Below the pieces are notes generated by a model. The model made no database searches. It saw nothing but the letters and a program-made list of their open reading frames with translations, and was not told where the DNA came from. 64,000 bases of DNA from Fistulifera solaris (taxonomy: Eukaryota; Bacillariophyta; Bacillariophyceae; Naviculales; Stauroneidaceae): the NCBI GenBank assembly GCA_030295235.1, contig AP026167.1, positions 868,001 through 932,000 on the forward strand, in the 5' to 3' direction. Positions 54,889 through 64,000 of the stretch are shown here, one piece after another. The position numbers and the translations under genes were made by a program. How positions within the stretch are numbered: the first letter of the stretch is position 1; each line of letters begins with the position of its first letter.

Positions 54889-56887
54889 TTATGAACGTCC
54901 TCCTCGTGTTCTTCTTCCTGCCTTGCAAGCACCAAACAAGGGCGTTGTCGGCGGTGATACAGGAGCAGAAACTGGTTTAGAGACAGGAGGATTCGCAGGT
55001 GTAGGCGAACTGACACCCACTGTACAGGAATTCCCTTTGCATTTGAGACCGTTACAACAATCTCGATCGGTTTGACATCCCCAAGTCACGGCGTTGCAAT
55101 TGGTCAAGGCGCCGTTGGCTAGCCAAATGAAGTCGCCATCGCAAGAATTGCACGTCGCCTCGGTTGTACCACACCAGGATGCATCGCAATTTTTGAAAGA
55201 ACTCGAGCAACAACCTGTAGGCGAAGAAGCGACTGGTGATGACTCGACGGGCGATGAAGCTGGTGATGTGACGGGGGAACCAGCAGGAGCTGAAGCTGGT
55301 GATGTGACAGGAGAACCAGCAGGAGCTGAAGCTGGTGATGTGACGGGAGAACCAGCAGGAGCTGAAGCTGGTGATGTGACGGGGGAACTAGCAGGAGACG
55401 AAGCTGGTGATGTGATGGGGGAACTAGCAGGAGACGAAGCTGGTGACCGCGTCCCGGGTACACAGGAACTACCACTGCATTTGAGTCCGTTACAGCAGTC
55501 TGTATCCTTGGAGCATCCCCACGTCCTGGGGTTGCAATTCGACAGGGGACCGTTCGATAGCCACGTAAAATCGACGCCGCACGACTTACAAGCTGCTTCC
55601 GTTTCTCCGCACCACTTTGCATCGCAATCCTTGAAGGAGCCAGAACAGCATCCGGATCCGCTATAGGGAGGAAGAGGCGAAGATACTGGAGATGCTGCCG
55701 GACTTGTGGGTGCTGTTGGCCCCACAGGGCAATTGACATATTCGGTGCAAGCTCCGTCGGGGCCTCGACAATAGGGAGCCGTGCAGTCGCACTGGCACGT
55801 TTGTCCGTTGAATTTTCCAAACAAGCAGCCCGTATCACGCGGAGCGAAACAAAGCTTTTGTTCAGGACAGCTTTGTACATATTGCGATGCCGGAACCGGG
55901 TTTTGCATCCACTGCAAGATTTCGTACGATGTCACAAAAAGACATCCTCGTACGTGTCCATGATTTCTTGAATCCAAGCCGCAAAGACTTCTCCGTTCGC
56001 CACGAGCCACGATGCGTGAAAGAAAAGTCCAAGGGGCGCTCGATTTCCGTTGTAGCGCTTCAAAAAGTTGGGATGGATCAAATCGGCAATGACGGCATTG
56101 CCGCCCTTGGGATTGGGATAGTCCATGGGGATCTCGGCTTGATTGTTAGCATCGTACAGTGACCACATCGGTATTTCCCAAAGACCAGGAGCAGGGGAGA
56201 TTTGAACGCTTGGCTTGACGGTTTGAAACTGGTCGATGTTTGGCTGTTCGAGAGTGAAAGGCCACGTGTGATTGCGGCCTCTCTGATTCGCCGTATGATC
56301 GACTGGACCTATTGACGAATCGTAGAGGAAGCCTAATTGATGAAGATTCTGGAGCGTGCTGTCATCCCAGTTGAGAAACGGAGTCCGAAAGCCTCTCATT
56401 TCTTCCGCGGGGACACCACACTCAGTCGAGAGCCAGTCGACGGCGCCCTTGATTTGGGCGATGTCAGGCAAGGCAATGTGATTGAGTGTGTGCGTCCCGA
56501 TCTCGTGTCCTCCCTGTCGCAGACCTTGGACGTACTCGCATTTTGTGTTGGTTCCTTCAATCGAAACGTAGAACGTCGCTTTTAAGTTGCAGCCCGTATG
56601 AGGATCTTTGGTCTTGGCTATCTTGGAGAAGAGAAAGGAAGCGAAAGGAGTTATTGCGTCATCTAGAGTAATTGAGATCAGTAATGGCGTATCTTTAATT
56701 GGAATCACATCGTTGAATGGAAGGCGAGAAATGGGAAAATTTACTTGAGCCTGTTATTGTTTTTAACAGATGCGGAATACAATGAGATACTATTTTTGTC
56801 GACGCTACACCAAAACGCGATCGGTTTATAAAATACCTGCGCAAAGCATCCCAAGATGAGTAATTGAAGTGAAAATTTGAAGCCCAT
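54889..56887 (-). CDS. Secreted chitin-deacetylase-like (NodB) enzyme with two Cys-rich modules, two exons, about 637 aa
   Basis: Exon 1 (56887-56837) encodes the signal peptide MGFKFSLQLLILGCFAQ. Exon 2 (56750-54889) starts AQVNFPISRLPF. The NodB domain (about residues 20-290) shows LISITLDDAI (the two motif-1 Asp), HEIGTHTLNH (H-x4-H metal site), RGFRTPFLNWD (motif 3) and GLFFHASWLV, as in metal-dependent chitin deacetylases. Then come a short Cys-rich part (NGQTCQCDCTAPYCRGPDGA) and two copies of a module GCCSGSFKDCDAKWCGETEA...TWLSNGPLSNC...DTDCCNGLKCSGSSC. They are joined by a Ser/Pro/Ala linker of about six 12-residue repeats (SPASAPAGSPVT). Frame changes at A5 (55936-55940, plus strand). 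One added base gives DVFFVTSYEILQW and a multiple of three. It is likely extracellular, acting on chitin or a related cell-wall glycan. Confidence 0.9.
55258..55445. repeat. 36-bp coding tandem repeat
   Basis: About five units of GAAGCTGGTGATGTGACGGG / GGAACCAGCAGGAGCT that encode the linker of the deacetylase. It is an in-frame minisatellite likely to vary in copy number. Confidence 0.88.
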
Positions 56888-58440
56888 GGTCTTTGTTGTT
56901 GCCTGCAAAGATTCTGTGTGTTCTATTCTCTTTGTCGGCGGATTTAAGTTGCTCGCAAGGTTTTAGATTATGAGCCATACCAGGTACTTTTGATTGCTGG
57001 GTAATGGTTTGTCTGCTTGATTGGATCCTCGGTGTCCTTTATGTGAACGACAGTCAAAACGTATGTTTTGAATTTTAAATTTGCAGAGACATTTTTTGGA
57101 TTTAGGAAAGCGAACGAATTCATCGAAGCTAATTGGATTCTGTGAGTGTAATAGGCTCATCTTGAATTAAGCACGCTCGTCTACATTAGCTCGTCCGATA
57201 CCCATGCTTCCACTTGTGTTGCAAACTCATTGAGTTCTTATTCTTTGATTAATTCCCACCATGGCGCGCTTGTTATGCCTAAATTCAGAACCATACTCTA
57301 AAGTGAAACCACGCTTTCTTTCTCGACCTGTTAAATGATCTTGTACCCGTGAAACACTTTGGCATAATTGTAAACTATAAAATCACATCAGTGTATCGTC
57401 TCGAAACGCAAAGATACCATCAATGAGGTTTGGTTATACGACGAGAGACGACATCCCAGTCGGTAACTATGGTCAAAAAGTCGGCGACAGAATGAACTGC
57501 TAAGAAAAGCTTGTTCGTCAGATTAGTGATGATTTGGAGCGTGTCAACATCTCGCAAGCAATACAGCAAATGTTTTCGACCTGCAGTAACTCTGTGTCGC
57601 CCTCAAGACGTCATTGCAATGGATGATAAATGATAACTCATCACAACACAAAAGCAACTTTTGTCTCATGACTGAAATTCATGGCAGTAACGAAACAAGC
57701 TCGCTAACATTTCGATCTATAGTGCGTTGTGCGAAGCCATTCGAAATTCGAACGGAACTCCGACGCATTTTACCGATCGGTCACTTGCAAGTTGCATATG
57801 TCACAGAGGAAAAAAGGGGGTAAATTTTTCACGTAGAAAAATGTACTGTGTTCTACAGCACGACTTTTGGACCTTCAACCTGTTTTTTAAAATGAAAATA
57901 TCAGCCCGAAAACGAATGATATTTAGATATTAAACATTTTAATGTGTTTTTTAAACGTTTAGGCTGTATTTTATGAAAAGAAGAAGCGAAAAGCATATTT
58001 TTTGATAGTTTTATGACCTTTCACAAAATAGGGTAAATTAAGGTGCAAAAGACATTTTTGACTTCTTGTATTCGATGCAAGCACACTTTGTATGCGACAA
58101 CCGGAGTAAAAAATATCCACGATGCAACGTTTCGAATGTCTACGTGCATTTGACGTAGCCGCCGTACTGAAATTTCTAAGTGGAGGGGAGTACCCGGATA
58201 TGGAATAACCGAGGTGTTCTTCCAGGTTACTGGTACTCACAACGGACATTTTATGTCCGTTTTTATCGCCGTTGCTAGCGAGGTGTAGAAACAACAATAC
58301 CAGAACAAGTACCAGGTGCTTTGTACTCTGCCGTGATAGATCACCGAGGATCGACGATAGTTTTCAGTCAACAGTTCTCGAGATTCTTTCTTGTATTGAC
58401 TTGACTTTGAATGCATGCATCGTCATAAAGCAACGCTCAA
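56888..58440. other. Intergenic between the deacetylase and the OSCA-like gene
   Basis: A 1.5-kb divergent region with no supported gene. It contains a TACCAGGTA at 56978, a TACCAGGTG at about 58303 and a TCATGACTGAA motif at 57667. AT-rich around 57830-58030. Confidence 0.5.
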
Positions 58441-61400
58441 ATGACAACTCTATCCTCCTTAGGATTTACGTTGGTCGGCGCCGGCGGAATGGGAGCTATC
58501 GCGATTACTTTATTCGGTTTTGCCGTCAAAAGGAGATCGCCCTTTGTTGCCCCTCGCGCTACGGCACGCCCCGCTTCTGTTATTTATCGTGGGGAACGTA
58601 ATCCTTGGACGGGATGGATCCCCGAAACAATGAACTGGACGTATCATGAAATGCTGCAGGGAGTTGCGGGAACAGGAACGAGAAAACAAGGAAAGCATGG
58701 ACGATTGTTAAATGTCACGCTCGATGGAATTGTTGTGCTGCGGTTTCACGCCTTGTGTATGCGTGTTGCCTTGTTTGCGACTGTTTTATTTCTATGCATA
58801 TTGCTGCCTCTTTATGCGACGGCAGGGTGCGCGGATGCGCCCCAGTGGAAGGGTTGTGCAGGTACAAACGGCACTTTTACGGATTACGAACGCCTTACCA
58901 TGGCCAACATTCCTTCAGTATTCACGCCCACCTATTCCACAAAAACCACAGGAACACCCGATGTCACCAGTGTCCGTGCTCGGCTATTCACGGTTGTATT
59001 AGTCTTTTGGATGCTGGTCATTTACACTTGTTGGCAATTGCGACAGGAATGGCGAGAAATATTGGCAATGCGCAGAGTTTACTATCTCGAACACGATGTT
59101 TGGGGAGCCAGACAAGAAGAATTGAAGGAAACACTCCTATATAAATCCATAGAACCCATCCATCACAGAAGTAACAAGTCGAGCAGTACGCATTGTGATC
59201 AAGATGAACCGCATTTAATTCATCGTGATCCTTGGATTCCTCATCCTGAACCCCGAGAAACGGTCCCCAATGTGGCTTTGTACAGTTTGTTAGTTGGGTG
59301 TTTGCCTTCTTTGCCGGATCATTCGTCGAAACAACAGGCATTGCATGCCGAACAAGATCAGCAACAGCCATCGTCGTTACTGGATTGGCAACTAGAAATG
59401 GCAGTCACTTTCTTTGACCATTGCATACCCAACAACCCTGGTTTCAGTTCCAGTGTCGCTGCGGTCACTATTATGCCATCGCCACAATTGTTAAGTAAAG
59501 CATGGCGAAAATGGTATACAGCAGCGGGAAAATTGCGACGGTTGCGCTTTATACGCGATGTGATTGCGAAAAGGAGGAAATACGAAATTGCCATGCATGC
59601 ACGGGAAGAGGCAGATATTGAAAGGGGCGACCGGTCAGACGACCGCGGAATAGAACAAGCCAAAGATGCCTTCTACGATCGTGATGAAAAGTGTGACGGA
59701 AATGATGACTTAGGCGTTGATTCAGAGGATACCTTTTCGCCTCCGTTCGATCTTTCTGACAATGATCCAAGTCATCCCAACGCTGGTATTTATCAAGACC
59801 CCACTCGTTATAAAGACTACTACCGCGCAGTATTGGGAATACTTGATGAAAACGACGACATTTACGAATTCTTAAAGTTTGGACCTGAGCAAGCTGCTGT
59901 GTATAGCCGCGAGTTCGCTCAAGCTGCTGCACCGTGCTGTCCACGGGGCTGCTTCGAATCGTACATTCGTGACAGCATGAGTATTGATGAGCTAGTCGAT
60001 TTGGAACAAGAATTGGCTGAGCAGGTGCATGCGGCTAATTTGGAACTGAAACGAGCGCGCCAGAAAGCAGCTGCTCTGCAAGTACCTGAGAATTCACCGA
60101 GTCAGCAAGCTGCCTTGATCGAATCGAGTTCAGTTTCTTTACCAAGGTTGAATTTGGAAGGCAGTCGACACCCCCAAAACACAATTTCTCGCAAATCTGA
60201 ACGTCGCTCTAAGCCTACTTGGGACTATTTTGTTTCGCGTGACAATACTCTGGAAGCAAAGTTATATCAGAAACGAATAGAGAAGTCTCAATCTGAGATT
60301 ACCCCCAATACTAAAAGCGGCGCAGCGTTGCGAATCGAAACCTTACCCAGTGTCGAAAGTGCGGAGTATCAAGAACAGCAAGAAGAATCATCCTCGGAAT
60401 GGGATCAAGTTGTTGCATTGTTACAGGAACAGCAACAGTCCGTTCGCAGCAGTAGCGGATCCATGAGACTTCCCGACGGTCGCTGGCAGTGGCCATCCTG
60501 GAAAACGTTATGGGGAGCAACCCGAAAAACTCCAGCAAAAGCATGGCGCACTAACAAAGCGGTAGTCGAAAGCTTGTCACGAGACTCGACGTATGCAGTC
60601 GTAACGTTTACCTCGCGGCAAGCAGCCATTGCGGCTCGCCATTGTCTAACCGATGGTCGCGCTGCAAACCGATGGCTGACTTTGGAAGAACTGCCGATCC
60701 CTCCACTCGCCGACGCTCCTTCTTGCAATATCATGGCATGTAGAAACTGCTGTCGTCCGCTGGCTCTGGGTGCGAATGAAAGGCAGAAGAATATTCGATT
60801 CATGATCGCCTTGGCAATGTTGGCTGTTATCTACACATTATACACAATTCCTTTGACGGCTGCTTCAGAGTTCTTTTCACCTTCCCAACTGAATACGCTG
60901 TTTCCTGAACTTAAGGATTTGTCCGATCAGTATGGATGGCATTTGTCTGGGTTATTATCGGGTCTAATCAGTGCCATCGTTTATACCACCTTCTTTGCTT
61001 TATGTCCCGTTCTTTTTAAAGCCATTGCTAATTTTGGGAGTAAGGCTACCAGTGTTGCGGGTGCAGAATTTCGTGCACTTCAGTACTATTGGTGGTTCAT
61101 GGTTTTGACCGCTTTTTCCGGACAAATTCTGGCAAAAATGACGCTCAGTGCATTTAATGAAGGCTTGAGTGTTGGAAGCGATCTTCAAAGTATTGTCCGA
61201 GATATTTCGCAAACGATTCCTTCCAAAGTTGCTCCTATGTGGCTGAATTGGATTTTTGTTCCGAATGCTGGCCGTGTTACCGTTTCAATACTTACTCCAA
61301 GTGAATACATTTCTGTTTTCCTTTTTCCGAATGCACTGCTGTGCACGAATGGTGATGGGAGGCGGTCCTGGTTGCACCATGCCCTATCGTATTTATGTCG

Positions 61401-62243
61401 ACAGCGGTGTGGTTTTTATGTGCATTTACGCGTTGGGACCCGCAGTGCCCCTTGTTGCCCCCGCAGCCTTCGCCTACTTTTTTTGTCTGCCAGCCACTAT
61501 TGCGGAGGAATTTAATCTTTGTGTATCGACCCAAGTACGATGGAGGTGGACTTCGTTGGCCATTCTTGTTCGACATGACCATCTCTTCGATGATGTTAGG
61601 TAGCATTTTGCTTGCCGGACAGATGGGATTAAAGGAAGGCCTGGTTCCTGCTGGATTAGCAGCTAGTACTATGTTCCCAATCTTGTTGTTCCAGCGTGAC
61701 ATGCAGAAATGTTATCATCGAGCCTTTCAAGATGCTGCGCTGTTGCAAACAAGTTTGTTAGATGGCTGGAATGCAACTCAGACGTCTAGTATGATTGACC
61801 GTGAAGAGTTTCGCCGGTTCTTAGTGGATGCGCACAAAGCTGCTTACGTGCCCGTTTGTTTGGCAGCTACCGATACGGATGATTTCCTCACAGCTGAACC
61901 AGCTTTAGTGGTTCCATTGGAGACGGACTCTGATGCTTCTTTGCCTAAAGCTACGGCATCAGCTTCGTCACCATCGGAGAACAGCATCTTATTTTCACCC
62001 GACTCTGCCAGCGTAGAGATGCGAGAGTTTCGATCGAATTCCTTGCAACGTCGATCCTCACAACAATTCGGAGCAACGCTCAGACGCATGCCTCTCATGG
62101 CTTCAACACAGCAATCGAGATTTGCCGAGAACACACCCCGTTTTTCGTCCTCGTCTCAATTAAGCAATAGACCCAGGATGTCTTCGTTCAGTTTGCCGAA
62201 ACCAGCCGAATCATCCTTCAAGAAACCACTGAAGAGCGTGTAA
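58441..62243 (+). CDS. OSCA/CSC1-like (DUF221, TMEM63-type) mechanosensitive channel, about 1266 aa (two frame breaks)
   Basis: ATG at 58441. An N-terminal membrane segment (TLVGAGGMGAIAITLFGFAV) is followed by the WTGWIPETMNW entry region, LRFHALCMRVALFATVLFLC, and VVLVFWMLVIYTCWQLRQEW, the first three helices of the CSC1 family. A long cytosolic loop (about residues 205-740) includes acidic and coiled stretches and ends in the RRM-like STYAVVTFTSRQAAIAARHC. The channel core follows: ALAMLAVIYTLYTIPLTAAS, LLSGLISAIVYTTFFALCPV, RALQYYWWFMVLTAFSGQIL, MPYRIYVDSGVVFMCIYALG and RRNLIFVYRPKYDGGGLRWP. Frame changes at T5 (61253-61257) and T7 (61478-61484). One T fewer at each restores WILFRMLAVLPFQYLLQVNT and AYFFVCQPLLRRN. 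With both the total is divisible by three. Probably an osmo- or stretch-gated cation channel or lipid scramblase. Confidence 0.92.
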
Positions 62244-63880
62244 GACGTTATTGGCTCACCCTGGTTATGGGCTTCCCATAGGCTGACTAATCGAATTTAA
62301 GCGATGGATGATTGAGTAGTCGTTCAAAGTTAAAGTCTAATTCTATTTTAGGTGTGATATAGGAACTTTCCGATGCGATTTGTCGGTCCCTTAATATCAG
62401 CAATCCAGCTGACACAATGCTTCTAGAAGCATGCTCTGAAAAGAGACGTCACAACAATTTCACATCTGTTTACTAACTCTTGACTCATTCACTATAAAGT
62501 GCTCATGTCTCTATCGTAAGACTTGATAGATGCAGTTGGTTTACGGAACCACAGAGTCCTCCACCATTCTATCGATTATGGTTTACAAAGCTTGAACGAC
62601 ATGATGATAGGATCAAGGCAAAGCAAACAGAGCATACGAGGCAAGTTTTTAGATGCTGCCAAACAGCTTCACAGAGGGTTAAGCTGACGAAAGTAGACTT
62701 TAGCTTCTCAAAAGAACTAGATGTCTATAAACTGATCGCTAATTGCGACGCGTGAATGGAGGCACGACGATCGCTGGAAATGTCGCCGACGAGCTGCCAG
62801 GTGCAATACCACGGTAGACAGGAAATAATCGGTACATAGCGTCTTTGAAAGATAAGTTGTCCTTTAAAGTTAGTCGGCTACCTAGCCCACGAGCCACGAG
62901 ATACGAGATGCACAAGACTATTTCAAGAAGTCGCTCGTTTCTTGGCCTTGCTTTAGTTTTTAGTTCTCGGAGGAAGAAGGAGTTGTTCACTTTCCAATTT
63001 TTGTGAGAAGCCATGTGTTTTTACGATTAAAACTACTACAGTAACTTGCTCTTGGTTCTTTTTAAAAAGTAGACTAAACACCTTACGATTTAGAAGATGA
63101 CACAGAACTGGCAACTGGAAGAAGAGATACCACAGGACACAGGACTGTTCCGCTACTCAAGGGTTTGATAAGTCAATTCACCCGGTAATTGTACTATAGA
63201 AGCGAAAGTATCTCTTTCTATTTTATTTTTGGAGATTATTATTCTTTTAGGTCATTATGGAACACGGTGAGCGGTGAGCGGTACGTAGACTGTGGACAAC
63301 CAGAAATCCTACTGCAACATTCAAATTCTAAATTTCGGTGTCTTCCTCTATGTTCACGGGAGCGCATCTCTGCTTGGTACATTTCTCTACTAGGAGATAC
63401 GTGAAAGTATACAATTTCCCGCACCGTACTACAATCTTTTTGAATCTGTCAATAATAAACGATGCCCTTCGCTATTCTTTGTAATCCGAACTATGATGTC
63501 GAATGTAGAGCCTCCACAAACGGGTTCCGATTCGGTACGGTCGTGATTGAAAAATTTGAAAAGACAAAGTGTATAGGTGCGTAATGTATTCGCCTGACCC
63601 CTGTGACATTTGCGATAAGGCGGCGAAAGCCGAAATCTTTTCTGTTGTCACGAAAGGTTTGCTTACCAAATCACGAACTCACGTTTTTAGTTACTCTCTA
63701 CAACAAGAACCGTGATTCGAATTAGACAGAGAGAGAATAAATAGTAATGATAGAACATTGGTACCGTACTTTCATCGGCCTGTGCCAAGATCCGCGAAAA
63801 GAAAAAGTCAAAAGCGGCCACAAGTTGATGAGCCCCTCACTCATCTCTTCTCACAATTTTCTTTTGAAGCACAAGAGATC
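62244..63880. other. Intergenic
   Basis: No confident gene. A minus-strand ATG frame at 62739-63014 (91 codons, MASHKNWKVNNSFFLRELKT onward) has no recognisable motif and may be chance. The rest is presumed 3' flank of the OSCA-like gene and promoter of the gene beginning at 63881. Confidence 0.4.
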
Positions 63881-63937
63881 ATGAAGGTCTATCATCTTTT
63901 AACGTTTGTGGCAGCGTTTTCCTATGGAGTGAATGCT
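63881..63937 (+). CDS. First exon (signal peptide) of a secreted protein, partial
   Basis: ATG at 63881 encoding MKVYHLLTFVAAFSYGVNA, a clean signal peptide, immediately followed by GTAAGTG at 63938, a strong splice donor in phase 0. The arrangement is the same as that of the deacetylase gene, where exon 1 is just the signal peptide. The remainder lies beyond the window, so the product is unknown. Confidence 0.6.
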
Positions 63938-64000
63938 GTAAGTGTTTCGTTGTTGAGTTGCGTCAGCAAAGCTCTGATTTTGCTCGTCCTCACAAAATGC

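Noticed and set aside
55094-55880. Plus- and minus-strand frames with repeated GEPAGAEAGDVT or LLVPPSHHQL units
   Set aside because: They are other-frame readings of the 36-bp linker repeat of the deacetylase gene.
1-64000. CRISPR array, prophage or bacterial operon
   Set aside because: The only repeat arrays are minisatellites without unique spacers, and gene structure is eukaryotic throughout.

Overview
This window looks like nuclear DNA of a pennate diatom. Several things point that way. One protein has a bipartite plastid presequence followed by a twin-arginine thylakoid signal. Several proteins belong to families I recognise as diatom-specific: a KREYNRRNAARAR-type bZIP, a CRHCA...YQAAQNM family, and a family with a DFTALKAKQLTHILDSN motif. 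Introns are short GT-AG introns of about 60-190 bases, genes are closely spaced on both strands, and the transposons are of Harbinger and Copia type. No rRNA, tRNA or CRISPR array was found.

Layout. 1-8 kb: a small hypothetical gene, ribosomal protein eL13, eIF3g, a thylakoid-lumen candidate, a Vti1-type SNARE and a SpoU RNA methyltransferase. 8.1-17.1 kb: a five-exon GCN1 gene of about 2805 residues. 17.3-30.9 kb: an unrecognised serine-rich protein, a repeat-rich gap, a diatom-family protein, a bZIP, a four-exon TPR protein, a MAPR/cytochrome b5-like protein, a secreted or plastid protein with an integrase-repeat-like motif, and a proteasome-alpha-like protein with a signal peptide. 31-36.7 kb: two neighbouring GT49 (LARGE-type) glycosyltransferase genes, one carrying an extra N-terminal domain. 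36.9-40.8 kb: a complete-ended Harbinger transposon with decayed genes. 41.9-46.6 kb: a 2H phosphoesterase, a decayed diatom-family gene, a 34-bp minisatellite and an EEP nuclease. 47.2-49.5 kb: a TTAA-flanked non-autonomous element next to a Copia fossil. 49.8-58 kb: a His/Lys-rich protein, a multi-pass membrane protein, a secreted Cys-repeat protein and a chitin-deacetylase-like enzyme with two Cys-rich modules. 58.4-62.2 kb: a large OSCA/CSC1-like channel. The window ends inside the first intron of another secreted protein.

The most general observation is that at least eight otherwise intact host genes lose frame at short repeats, mostly homopolymers, by one base. In each case the conserved protein resumes immediately in another frame. 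GCN1, the TPR gene, the OSCA gene, the GT-adjacent genes and the deacetylase all read well once this is taken into account, so I read it as assembly error, not decay. Any automatic annotation of this window will split these genes.

Functionally the window is a mixture. Translation genes (eL13, eIF3g, GCN1) sit with trafficking, glycosylation and secretion genes (Vti1, the GT49 pair, the deacetylase, the Cys-repeat protein). No operon-like or single-pathway arrangement is evident.
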